DNA of 64,000 nt from contig JAEZZA010000032.1 in assembly GCA_023442525.1 (NCBI GenBank), positions 124,001 to 188,000 of the forward strand. Reading direction: 5' to 3'. The stretch is from Bacteroidota bacterium (lineage in GTDB: Bacteria; Bacteroidota; Bacteroidia; Bacteroidales; UBA10428). Positions 1-7,906 of this stretch are shown piece by piece. The notes under the pieces are model-generated. The model did not search any database. It saw nothing but the letters and a program-made list of their open reading frames with translations, and was not told where the DNA came from. Both the position numbers and the translations under genes were made by a program. Within the stretch, counting starts at the first letter, position 1. Each line of letters opens with the position of its first letter.

Positions 1-44
1 CAGATGATAATTATTTAATATCTTGCTGCAACCTACTTATTAAT

Positions 45-1247
45 ATGGATATGAAAAGAAAGAGTGATCTGAACCGAAGGAGTTTTCTCAAAGCATCCGT
101 GATGGGTGCTACAGGCGCTTTAATTAGCGGCAAGGCTATAGCTTCAGCAACAAATAATGAACCGGCAGTAATCCGGCGGCAGCTTGGTAATACCGATATT
201 GAACTTCCCATTGTAAGTTTCGGGGTAATGAGATCTGATAATGCCTCGCTGATAAAATCAGCCATGAAAATGGGCTTCGTACACTTTGATACAGCGCATG
301 GATATCAGGAAGGGCGCAATGAAACTATGCTGGGCGAAATTTTTAAAGAAGTTCCCAGAAGCAGTTTTGTTATAGCGACAAAAGTAGGTGCCGACGGTAT
401 CGACAGGGAAACGGGCAATCCCGGGCCACAAACAACGAAGCAGGGAATTATCGAAAAGTTTGAATTAAGCTTGAAAAGACTGCAGTTGAGTTACGTGGAT
501 ATTTTGTACCTGCATGGCGTATCAAGCACTAATACTGCAATGGCGCCACAGCTCCTCGAAGCTTTTGATGAGCTCAAAAAACAAGGGAAAATAAGATATG
601 CAGGCATGTCGACTCACAGGAATGAGCCTGAAGTTATACAGGCCGCAATTGACAGCAATTTTTATGATGTTGTGTTGACAGCCATCAATTTTAAACATGC
701 TCTTGCCTCTGAGATAAAGGCAAAAGCCGAAGCTGCATCGAAAAAGGGGATTGGAATTGTGGCAATGAAAACCATGGCCGGAGGTTATCTCGACAGAGAG
801 AGGCAACACCCTGTGAATTGCAGTGCCGCGTTAAAATGGGTAATGCAGGATACAAACATACACACGTCAATCCCGGGTATAGTTTCTTTTGATCAGATGA
901 TGCAGAATTTTGGAATAATGGAGGATTTGAATTTCACTCCTCAGGAGAAAGCCGATCTGGAAGAGGCACAGCATTATGCCGGTCTGTATTGTGATGGTTG
1001 TACAAATTGTAATCAGCAATGCACCAAACGTCTTCCGGTGCAGGATTATATGAGGGCATACATGTATACATACGGATATCGTAATTTTGAAAATGCCGGT
1101 TCATTGCTGGCAGATTTAGGGGAATCTTCAAATCCCTGCGAAAATTGCCAGGAGTGTACTGTACAATGTCCCAAAGGATTTCCAATAGGTGATCGTATCA
1201 GCGATGTAGCCCGGCTCCGGGACGTACCAAAAGAATTTATTGTATAA
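45..1247 (+). CDS. Tat-exported aldo/keto reductase with C-terminal 4Fe-4S domain
   Basis: An NAD(P)H-type aldo/keto reductase barrel fused to a ferredoxin-like tail. The N-terminus carries a twin-arginine signal (NRRSFLKAS, near residues 10-18) followed by a small-residue hydrophobic stretch, so folded cofactor-loaded export is inferred. The barrel shows the AKR opening (RQLGNTDIELP) and a VDILYLHG segment. The last ~90 residues hold two Cys clusters, CDGCTNCNQQC and CENCQECTVQCPKGFP, expected to bind Fe-S clusters. An in-frame ATG two codons downstream (position 51) is an equally good start. The substrate cannot be told. It is followed 18 bp later by a DUF6599-type gene on the same strand, so they may be co-transcribed. 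Confidence 0.9.
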   Translation: MDMKRKSDLNRRSFLKASVMGATGALISGKAIASATNNEPAVIRRQLGNTDIELPIVSFGVMRSDNASLIKSAMKMGFVHFDTAHGYQEGRNETMLGEIFKEVPRSSFVIATKVGADGIDRETGNPGPQTTKQGIIEKFELSLKRLQLSYVDILYLHGVSSTNTAMAPQLLEAFDELKKQGKIRYAGMSTHRNEPEVIQAAIDSNFYDVVLTAINFKHALASEIKAKAEAASKKGIGIVAMKTMAGGYLDRERQHPVNCSAALKWVMQDTNIHTSIPGIVSFDQMMQNFGIMEDLNFTPQEKADLEEAQHYAGLYCDGCTNCNQQCTKRLPVQDYMRAYMYTYGYRNFENAGSLLADLGESSNPCENCQECTVQCPKGFPIGDRISDVARLRDVPKEFIV

Positions 1248-1265
1248 TTAAATACACATAATGCC

Positions 1266-2105
1266 ATGTTGAAAAGATATATTCTGCTATGTACTTTTAT
1301 CGCCGGTTGCGGACTATTGAAAGGTGCTGACAGCCCGTCCTTCCCGAATATAGCAGGTTGGAACAAGAGTATAAATGATAAGATCTATACATCGGATAAC
1401 CTGTGGGAATTGATCAATGGTGCCGCTGATATTTTTCTTACCTATTATTTTGAAGACCTCCATATTGCAGAGTATGAGAAGAACGACGAAATGATAAGGG
1501 TGGAATTATACCGCCATAAATCAAAAAATGATACGTATGGAATATATTCTGCCGAAAGAATGCCCGATTATCCACAGGTGAATATCGGTACGCAGGGTTA
1601 TAAAAGTCAGGGTGTGTTGAATTTCTTCAAGGGAAATTATTACGTGAAGATTATGTCGGCCGGTGTTAAAGAGAGCAGTGAACAAACACTGGCGGATTTT
1701 GCTAAGAAAGTAGAGGAGGCACTGGGTCCGGGTTCTGAAATGCCTGAAGTGCTTGGACTTTTCCCATCTGAAGGCAGTGTTGTATTATCCGATTCGTATA
1801 TTTCCCAGAATTTCATGGGATATTCATTTCTTCATTCAGCATTCGTAATGAAGTACGAAAAACCTGCAGAATTCCAGATGTTTATTATTAACCTTCCAGA
1901 TGAACATCAAAAAATTAAGGATGATTACATTAAACTGGTAAAAAAAGAAAACGTAACTGAAAAGGATGGAATCCTCATTCTGAAAGACCCTTTTAACGGA
2001 ATTGTGTTTCTGAGAGCGCACAAAGGATACCTGATTGGTGTTTATAATACTGAGAATACGGATATAGCTGCGGAGTATATTAATAAAGTTGCTGAAAGGA
2101 TGTAA
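1266..2105 (+). CDS. DUF6599-like envelope protein
   Basis: A 279-residue exported protein of unknown function. It begins with a hydrophobic segment containing a lipobox-like FIAGC, so it is probably a lipoprotein, although cleavage after the following KGA is also possible. The segment LWELINGAADIFLTYYFEDL and the later YGIYSAERMPDY region resemble the DUF6599 family as I remember it. No catalytic motif is visible. It lies 18 bp after the Fe-S aldo/keto reductase, and its stop codon directly abuts the next ATG, suggesting tight translational coupling with the following small protein. Confidence 0.7.
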   Translation: MLKRYILLCTFIAGCGLLKGADSPSFPNIAGWNKSINDKIYTSDNLWELINGAADIFLTYYFEDLHIAEYEKNDEMIRVELYRHKSKNDTYGIYSAERMPDYPQVNIGTQGYKSQGVLNFFKGNYYVKIMSAGVKESSEQTLADFAKKVEEALGPGSEMPEVLGLFPSEGSVVLSDSYISQNFMGYSFLHSAFVMKYEKPAEFQMFIINLPDEHQKIKDDYIKLVKKENVTEKDGILILKDPFNGIVFLRAHKGYLIGVYNTENTDIAAEYINKVAERM

Positions 2106-2501
2106 ATGAATTATTTAGTCCTGATATTATGCGTGTTCACTGCTATTACCTGCGGATGTGGTGAATATTCCAGAGGCGACCGGTTTCAGGCGAATTTCGG
2201 CGACGACAGCCTGTTATATGTGGTAGCGGCAGCCGGATCGGGTGAAAAAATCTCCGAAAAGGCTTATAAACTGAAATACGAGCACGAAGCGAAGGGGAAT
2301 AGTTGTGAAGTGACATATCTGACGGATTCGGCCCGCTTAAATGATAAAAAGGGGCTGTTATTGTTAAATTCAACATTGCCTGACATGGAGAATGATTTTC
2401 TCACAAAAGGTTTCTTCGGCCAGTTTACTTCGCGTCAAGTTGTCAGTTACCTACTTGTAGCCAACGAGGACATAAGTAAGTATCTAATTATAATAGAATG
2501 A
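2106..2501 (+). CDS. Small exported protein, unknown function
   Basis: I do not recognise this 131-residue protein. It has an N-terminal hydrophobic segment ending in a Cys/Gly cluster (TCGCG), which could act as a signal peptide or an imperfect lipoprotein signal. The rest is mixed charged and hydrophobic sequence with no repeat or metal motif. Its ATG follows the upstream stop with no gap, so it is very likely translated with the DUF6599-like gene. The stop at 2501 is followed by a hairpin that may end the transcript. Confidence 0.55.
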   Translation: MNYLVLILCVFTAITCGCGEYSRGDRFQANFGDDSLLYVVAAAGSGEKISEKAYKLKYEHEAKGNSCEVTYLTDSARLNDKKGLLLLNSTLPDMENDFLTKGFFGQFTSRQVVSYLLVANEDISKYLIIIE

Positions 2502-2506
2502 TGTTA

Positions 2507-2535
2507 TTTGTTACTTTCTGTCGACTCGAGAAAAG
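2507..2535. repeat. Dispersed hairpin repeat, copy 1
   Basis: The sequence TTTGTTACTTTCTGTCG, followed by an inverted arm ending in GAGAAAAG, forms an imperfect hairpin (CTTTCTGTCGA against TCGAGAAAAG). It sits between two convergent genes. The same 16-17 bases followed by a similar complementary arm recur at 12532-12559. It could act as a terminator-like structure or be a short intergenic repeat. Confidence 0.5.
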
Positions 2536-2558
2536 TCATGCACCCGTACTGTCTGGTA

Positions 2559-3176
2559 TCACATCCGGGCAGTAGCCGGTTTAGCTTTTACGCCGCATCC
2601 GATAGCTTTGGTAAATCCGGGATCAGGCTCCTTATTCTGAAGCAATGCTTCAATGGCATTTTCAATGTAAGGTTTCTTAACAGCCTGTGCATCCTGGTAA
2701 TTATCATCAATGGTTCCGATATATTTCACAATCAGATTTCCCGAATTATCCTTTTGTAAAATGTAAACATGAGGTGTATTGGTTGCCCCGAATTTCCTGA
2801 AAACCTGATGTGATTCGTCGTACAGATAAGGGAAGGTATAGTTTTTTTCCTTTGCCCTTTTAACCATATTCTCATAAGTATCGGCGGGAGATAATGAAGG
2901 ATCGTTCGGATTCACGGCAATGACAGGGTATCCTTTCGATTTAAACTTCTTATCAAGGGATATCAGCCTGTCCTGGTATGCTTTCGCATACGGGCATTCG
3001 TTACAGGTGAAAACTACAACGTAACCTTTGGCATCCTTAAAGTCGGCAAGGCTTACATATTTTCCATCAACATTTTTCAGTTTGAAGTCAGAAGCTTTAT
3101 CTCCAACTTTCAACCCTTCACCTGCAAACAGGCTAAGGGCAAATAAAGCAATAATACTTGTCATTATTGTTCTCAT
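2559..3176 (-). CDS. Exported redoxin (AhpC/TSA-like) family protein
   Basis: A 205-residue thioredoxin-fold protein with an N-terminal signal peptide. Domain features are VGDKASDFKLKNVDGK at the fold start, a VVFTCNECPYAKAYQDRL motif with a CxxC pair, and TNTPHVYILQK containing the cis-Pro of the fold. The CNECP motif is typical of the AhpC/TSA-like extracytoplasmic branch rather than of classical thioredoxin. Periplasmic thiol oxidoreductase or peroxidase-like activity is inferred. It lies 10 bp downstream of a TlpA-like gene on the same strand, so the two are likely one operon. Confidence 0.85.
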   Translation of the reverse strand: MRTIMTSIIALFALSLFAGEGLKVGDKASDFKLKNVDGKYVSLADFKDAKGYVVVFTCNECPYAKAYQDRLISLDKKFKSKGYPVIAVNPNDPSLSPADTYENMVKRAKEKNYTFPYLYDESHQVFRKFGATNTPHVYILQKDNSGNLIVKYIGTIDDNYQDAQAVKKPYIENAIEALLQNKEPDPGFTKAIGCGVKAKPATARM

Positions 3177-3186
3177 GGCAGAATAA

Positions 3187-3675
3187 TTAAAATTGGTTTA
3201 AAGATTGAATTGAATTTCGTATATCGTCGAATGTTAATTGCTTCTCGTAAAAAAGCCTGTTGTTCTTTTTATAGATAAGTGTTGCTGGCAATGCACCCGA
3301 CCATGCAGGATCCACTTTGTCAATCCATGCATTTGCATCGGGGTCGTTGAGAAGTAAAACCGGGGCAGTAATACTGTTTTCGGTCAGAAAACCTGGTAAA
3401 TTCTTAGCCTGCGACGGGAAGTCGAGACTCACGAGAAGTACCCGGACTTTGTCACCGGAAAAGGTTTGGTGAGCTTTTTCAAATTCAGGCAATTCTTTTC
3501 TGCACGGAGCACACCAGGTTGCCCAGAAATTAATAATATAGACAGTGTCGGATTTACTCTGCAGCTTTTTTTCAAATTCTGAAAACTTCACTACAGGCAC
3601 ATTTTGTGCCATCAATGAGTCAGAAATGAAATAGCCTGTTAAAATGAAGATTATGATAAACAACCTTTGAAGCAT
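3187..3675 (-). CDS. TlpA-like thioredoxin-family protein
   Basis: A 162-residue periplasmic thioredoxin-like protein. It has an N-terminal hydrophobic export signal, the active site FWATWCAPCRKELPEFEKA (WCxxC), and a later LPATLIYKK segment with the cis-Pro. Length and layout fit the TlpA/ResA group that reduces periplasmic disulfides. It is the promoter-proximal gene of a pair with the redoxin just downstream. The specific client protein is not evident. Confidence 0.87.
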   Translation of the reverse strand: MLQRLFIIIFILTGYFISDSLMAQNVPVVKFSEFEKKLQSKSDTVYIINFWATWCAPCRKELPEFEKAHQTFSGDKVRVLLVSLDFPSQAKNLPGFLTENSITAPVLLLNDPDANAWIDKVDPAWSGALPATLIYKKNNRLFYEKQLTFDDIRNSIQSLNQF

Positions 3676-3799
3676 AATTAGTGTTAATGATTTATCTTAT
3701 CAACACGTATGCTTTCGTAAGGTTATCGCTGTGCCTGTTAATTAATAGTTAAACCTGGCCTCTGCTTCGGGCATCCATCCTCATTAAACCGGAATATCT

Positions 3800-4711
3800 C
3801 TAAAACAGCTCCTCAATAGACAGGTATCTTTCGCCGGTATCATAATTAAAAGTCAATATCCGGGAGCCTGCCGGAATTTCAGGAAGTTTCTTTGCTACTG
3901 CTGCAAGAGCGGCGCCTGAGGAAATACCCACAAATACCCCTTCTTCACGTGCAACTTTTCGTGCATAATCGTAAGCTTCATCTTTGGAGATGGTTATCAC
4001 CCCGTCAAGTAAATCCACATGCAGGTTTTTGGGTATAAAATTGGCCCCGATGCCCTGAATCGGGTGGGGACCTGCCTTTCCCCCACTTATAATGGGTGAT
4101 AACTCCGGTTCAAAGGCAAATATTTTAACTTTGGGGAATCTTTTTTTGAGTTCATAGGCCACACCGGTAACATGACCTCCCGTACCTACTCCTCCAATTA
4201 CGTAATCCAATCCATCGGGAAAATCATTAATGATTTCCATAGCTGTGGTTTTGCGATGAATCCCGATATTAGCTTCATTCTCGAACTGCATCGGCATCCA
4301 GGCGTTGGGATTTGAGGACACGATTTCATGGGCTTTATCAACGGCTCCCTGCATACCCTTTTCTCTCGGTGTCAGTTCAAATTCGGCGCCGAACGATTGC
4401 ATGATTTTCCTGCGTTCAATAGAAAATGATTCAGGCATAACCAGTATTAGCCTGTACTTTTTTACTGCAGCAACCATTGCCAGTCCCATACCTGTATTAC
4501 CTGAAGTAGGTTCAACAATAACCGAACCCTGTTTCAGGATTCCCTTTTTCTCCGCATCCTCGATCATTGCCAGGGCTATTCGGTCCTTAATACTTCCTCC
4601 GGGATTGTTACGTTCGAGTTTATACCACACTTCGTAATCTGCACTGAATAAGCGGTTAATACGCAGGTGAGGAGTATTGCCGATAGTATCAAGAATGGTA
4701 AGGGCTTTCAT
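3800..4711 (-). CDS. cysK: Cysteine synthase (O-acetylserine sulfhydrylase)
   Basis: A PLP enzyme that makes L-cysteine from O-acetylserine and sulfide. The 303 residues show the PLP lysine in GGSIKDR (Lys42), the phosphate/substrate loop PTSGNTGMGL, a GGVGTGGHVTG loop that holds the cofactor phosphate, and the C-terminal GISSGAA motif. The length matches the CysK/CysM family; I cannot separate the two subtypes with certainty, so the symbol is provisional. It lies 30 bp downstream of serine acetyltransferase on the same strand, forming a cysE-cysK operon. Confidence 0.92.
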   Translation of the reverse strand: MKALTILDTIGNTPHLRINRLFSADYEVWYKLERNNPGGSIKDRIALAMIEDAEKKGILKQGSVIVEPTSGNTGMGLAMVAAVKKYRLILVMPESFSIERRKIMQSFGAEFELTPREKGMQGAVDKAHEIVSSNPNAWMPMQFENEANIGIHRKTTAMEIINDFPDGLDYVIGGVGTGGHVTGVAYELKKRFPKVKIFAFEPELSPIISGGKAGPHPIQGIGANFIPKNLHVDLLDGVITISKDEAYDYARKVAREEGVFVGISSGAALAAVAKKLPEIPAGSRILTFNYDTGERYLSIEELF

Positions 4712-4741
4712 GTTATTTGAATTATAGTGAGTATTGGAATG

Positions 4742-5581
4742 TTAAATGACAAAATTGTCTGGCGGGGTCAAAGTTTTATTGTCCCTGATATAAACCTTAC
4801 TTTCATGATACACAATAGAATAAGGTTCTACGCTCCGGGTAAGCCACACGTTTCCGCCTATTACCGTATCGTGTCCTATAATAGTGTCGCCTCCCAGAAT
4901 GGTGCTACCGGAATACACAGTTACATTGTCCTCCAATGTAGGATGCCGTTTTTTCCCTTTCATGCTCTTATCTACCGAGGCAGCTCCAAGAGTGACTCCC
5001 TGGTATATTTTCACATTATTGCCAATGATTGTAGTTTCGCCGATAACAATACCGGTTCCATGATCGATAAAAAAGTGTTCACCGATCAGGGCCCCGGGAT
5101 GAATATCAATTCCGGTTTTGCTGTGAGCATATTCGGATATCATGCGAGGCAGGTAAGGTATTTTCAGTTCGAACAACCGGTGCGACAGTCGATATACTGA
5201 AATAGCATAGAACCCCGGGTAATAAAGAATAACGCTTTCTCTTGATCTTGCAGCAGGGTCGAAATCAACGAACAGCTGTGCATCCTTAATGAGGCTTTCA
5301 TATATAGCGGGTATTGCCTCGAAAAATTCATCACATAATTTTCTTATTGGTTTATCGAGTAATCCGCAAATGGGTTCCAACAGATCTTTAAAATCAAGTT
5401 GCAGTTGGGCCAGATTTAGCTCAAGAAGGGGAAGCGTACATCTTCTGTCGATTTTAAAAGGAAACAGAAAATAAATCAGGTTGTCCGTAAATTCATGTGC
5501 CTTGGTCATTGAAGGCACTTCTTTGCGGAAATTATTATATTCCTGAAAGAGGAACTTCGGAAAATTTTCGAGTGAGCTCAT
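4742..5581 (-). CDS. cysE: Serine O-acetyltransferase
   Basis: Acetylates L-serine with acetyl-CoA, the step before cysteine synthase. The 279-residue protein has an alpha-helical N-terminal region and a C-terminal left-handed beta-helix of hexapeptide repeats, with IDHGTGIVIGETTIIG as the typical active-site/CoA section. The N-terminal part is of the longer type seen in Bacteroidota rather than the short EpsC type. The next gene downstream is cysteine synthase, so both enzymes of the two-step pathway are co-encoded. It lies 42 bp downstream of proC and may share its transcript. Confidence 0.92.
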   Translation of the reverse strand: MSSLENFPKFLFQEYNNFRKEVPSMTKAHEFTDNLIYFLFPFKIDRRCTLPLLELNLAQLQLDFKDLLEPICGLLDKPIRKLCDEFFEAIPAIYESLIKDAQLFVDFDPAARSRESVILYYPGFYAISVYRLSHRLFELKIPYLPRMISEYAHSKTGIDIHPGALIGEHFFIDHGTGIVIGETTIIGNNVKIYQGVTLGAASVDKSMKGKKRHPTLEDNVTVYSGSTILGGDTIIGHDTVIGGNVWLTRSVEPYSIVYHESKVYIRDNKTLTPPDNFVI

Positions 5582-5623
5582 CTTAAGTAATTAAGATGCA
5601 AAGTTACTATAAAAATATAGCGT

Positions 5624-6448
5624 TTAGTCTTTACGACTTTTATGCGAGCGGGCCTCCAGGTTACCCAGTTTATTGTACGATGTGATCAAACCTCTGATTA
5701 CAGCTGAGCTTAAACCCTGATGTTCCATCTCATTCAATCCGGAAATGGTTATACCCTGGGGCGTTGTCACTTTATCAATCTCCTTTTCGGGATGATTACT
5801 GGTTTGAACAATGAGTTGTGCTGCCCCTTTAACAGTTTGGGCTGTTATCAGTTGCGATATTTCGGAGTTAAAACCTATTTCGATGCCGCCTTGAGACATG
5901 GCTCTCATAAACCGCAGTGCAAATGCTATTCCGCAGGCTCCGACCACCGTGGCGGCATCCATCAGGTCTTCAGGAATGGTCAGTGTTTTACCCATTTTTT
6001 CGAACATGGATGTCATTTCTGCTTCCTGCTCCGGAGAGGTATTTTTAAAGGCAATACACGTCATCGACTCGCAGATTTCAAGGGCCGTGTTTGGCATAAT
6101 TCTGAGCATGGGAATTTTGCCGGCAGCATTTTCAATTTCCCGGAACGAAACGCCTGTAACCGTTGATATCAATATATGTTTATCGGTAAGATATTCCCGT
6201 ATTTCATCGGCCAGTGAGGTAAATTGCTGTGGTTTGACCGATGCAACAATAATCTGCGACTGGCTGACAGCTTGTTTGTTATTGTCGCTTACCTGGAAAC
6301 CGAGGCCACGCAGATATACCATCCTGGGTTCGCGTTTTTCGGTAATAACCAGGTTCTCATAATTATATTGTCCGGAACCGATTAAGCCTTTTGCCAGGGA
6401 AGTTCCAAGATTTCCACCACCAAGAATTGCCAGAGTTTTGTTTTGCAT
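5624..6448 (-). CDS. proC: Pyrroline-5-carboxylate reductase
   Basis: Catalyses the last step of proline synthesis, NAD(P)H-dependent reduction of pyrroline-5-carboxylate. The N-terminus has a Rossmann loop LAILGGGNLGTSLAKGL, followed by VASVKPQQ, MPNTALEI and the C-terminal domain with a TPQGITISGLNEME segment, all typical of ProC. Its length of 274 residues is normal. A strong terminator for pgk lies just upstream, so proC likely starts a separate transcript that may run on into cysE and cysK. Confidence 0.93.
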   Translation of the reverse strand: MQNKTLAILGGGNLGTSLAKGLIGSGQYNYENLVITEKREPRMVYLRGLGFQVSDNNKQAVSQSQIIVASVKPQQFTSLADEIREYLTDKHILISTVTGVSFREIENAAGKIPMLRIMPNTALEICESMTCIAFKNTSPEQEAEMTSMFEKMGKTLTIPEDLMDAATVVGACGIAFALRFMRAMSQGGIEIGFNSEISQLITAQTVKGAAQLIVQTSNHPEKEIDKVTTPQGITISGLNEMEHQGLSSAVIRGLITSYNKLGNLEARSHKSRKD

Positions 6449-6481
6449 ACGATGTGTATTATAGGGTTTTCACAGTTGAAT

Positions 6482-6522
6482 AAAAATAATGCCCGAAATG
6501 ACAACCGGTCATATCGGGCATT
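6482..6522 (-). terminator. Rho-independent terminator of pgk
   Basis: The arms AATGCCCGA (6488-6496) and TCGGGCATT (6514-6522) pair perfectly. A second inner pairing ATGAC/GTCAT extends the stem. On the minus strand the stem is followed by ATTTTTA, giving the T-rich tail. It sits about 20 bp past the pgk stop codon. Confidence 0.85.
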
Positions 6523-6542
6523 ACAAACAAGCAACCGGTTAT

Positions 6543-7805
6543 TTATTTGCGGATTGCCTTGATGCCTGGAAGATCTTTACCTTCGATATATTCGAGCATA
6601 GCTCCACCGCCGGTGGAAACATAGCTTACCTTATCGGCAAGTTTGTTCTTGTTAATAGCAGCAACCGAGTCGCCTCCTCCTATTAAACTGAAGGCACCTT
6701 TACCGGTGGCATCGGCAATAGCTTTAGCAACAGCCGAAGTTCCGGCAGCAAACTTGGGCATTTCGAATACACCCATTGGTCCATTCCAAAGGATTGTCTT
6801 TGACGAGAGAATCACTTCGGTGAAATTCTTTATGGATTCAGGACCGATATCGAGACCCATCCAGTTTTCCGGAGTCTGATCGATAGCCGAAGCCGAAGTT
6901 TCTGCTTCTGCATCGAACTTATCGGCGTTAACTGCATCAACCGGCAGATAGACCTTTACGTTGTTATTTTTGGCTTTTTCCAAAATGCTCAGAGCAAGAT
7001 CGAGTTTATCCTCTTCGCACAACGACTTACCGATTTTGCCACCCTTAGCCTTGATAAAGGTATAAGTCATACCGCCGCCTATGATCAGGTTATCAATCCT
7101 GGGCAGAAGGTTTTCTATAACCAGTATTTTGTCGGAAACTTTAGCTCCACCCATAATGGCGGTGAAAGGTTTCTGAGCATTTTTCAATACTTTATCCATT
7201 GCGTCGAGCTCAGCCACAATCAGGTATCCAAACATTTTCTTATCATCGGCAAACAAATCGGCTATTAACGCCGTGGACGCGTGAGCACGGTGGGCTGTTC
7301 CAAAGGCATCATTCACATAACAATCGGCATAGGATGCCAGCCTGGCTGTGAATTCTTTCTGTTTTTTCCTGATAGCGTCTTTTGCTGCTTTCTTTTCTTC
7401 GTCGGTTACATTCCCGGGAAGTTTTGGTTTTCCTTCTTCTTCGAGATAAAACCGCAAATTTTCCAGTAAAAGCAGTTCCCCGGGTTTTAATCCGGCCGAC
7501 AAGGATGCAGCGGTTTCGCCCATGCAGTCTTCGGCGAATTTCACAGTTTGACCTGCCAATTTCTCAAGCGCAGGAATCACATGTTTCAGAGAATACTTGT
7601 CCTGTGGTACGCCATCGGGCCTGCCCAGATGTGACATCAGAATTGCAGAACCACCGTCTTTCAATATCTTTTTAATTGTTGGCAATGCACCCCGGATACG
7701 GGTGTCATCAGTAACCTCAAACGTTTTTTTATCAAGAGGAACGTTAAAGTCAACCCTTACAATAGCTTTTTTATCTTTAAAATTGAAATTTTCAATAGTT
7801 TGCAT
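6543..7805 (-). CDS. pgk: Phosphoglycerate kinase
   Basis: Glycolytic enzyme transferring phosphate from 1,3-bisphosphoglycerate to ADP. Visible family motifs are VRVDFNVPL near the N-terminus, LMSHLGRP, FTAIMGGAKVSDK in the hinge region, the nucleotide-site WNGPMGVFE and the C-terminal LIGGGDSVAA. At 420 residues it is somewhat longer than the usual ~395. The extra length includes a Lys/Glu-rich insertion after LLLENLRFYLEEEGKP. It is a single-gene unit with its own terminator and a likely promoter box at 7836-7843. Confidence 0.97.
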   Translation of the reverse strand: MQTIENFNFKDKKAIVRVDFNVPLDKKTFEVTDDTRIRGALPTIKKILKDGGSAILMSHLGRPDGVPQDKYSLKHVIPALEKLAGQTVKFAEDCMGETAASLSAGLKPGELLLLENLRFYLEEEGKPKLPGNVTDEEKKAAKDAIRKKQKEFTARLASYADCYVNDAFGTAHRAHASTALIADLFADDKKMFGYLIVAELDAMDKVLKNAQKPFTAIMGGAKVSDKILVIENLLPRIDNLIIGGGMTYTFIKAKGGKIGKSLCEEDKLDLALSILEKAKNNNVKVYLPVDAVNADKFDAEAETSASAIDQTPENWMGLDIGPESIKNFTEVILSSKTILWNGPMGVFEMPKFAAGTSAVAKAIADATGKGAFSLIGGGDSVAAINKNKLADKVSYVSTGGGAMLEYIEGKDLPGIKAIRK

Positions 7806-7835
7806 TGTTGTGATTGTGTTGAGTTAATAATTGAG

Positions 7836-7843
7836 CAAAGATA
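7836..7843 (-). promoter_or_regulatory. Candidate -7 box for pgk
   Basis: On the minus strand the sequence reads TATCTTTG, a perfect match to the Bacteroidota -7 consensus TAnnTTTG. It lies about 30 bp upstream of the pgk ATG. A TTTG lies 24 bp further upstream, slightly more than the usual 19-21 bp spacing, so the -33 element is uncertain. Confidence 0.45.
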
Positions 7844-7858
7844 GAAAAGTTTTTTATT

Positions 7859-7866
7859 TACCTTTG
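7859..7866 (+). promoter_or_regulatory. Candidate -7 box for the delta' gene
   Basis: TACCTTTG matches the TAnnTTTG consensus and lies 40 bp upstream of the delta' start codon. Together with the minus-strand box for pgk, this 100-bp gap appears to hold divergent promoters. No convincing -33 TTTG is seen at the standard distance. Confidence 0.4.
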
Positions 7867-7906
7867 GCAAACACTTATTTTTAAAAGCATTACCGCAATA
7901 TCAGCC

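Noticed and set aside
2508..2759. Open frame on the plus strand over the redoxin 3' region
   Set aside because: It overlaps a clear redoxin gene on the other strand, starts inside the hairpin repeat, and has no recognisable domain.
4727..5200. 157-codon plus-strand frame inside cysE
   Set aside because: It is antisense to a gene with a full left-handed beta-helix signature; its composition is that of a mirror frame.
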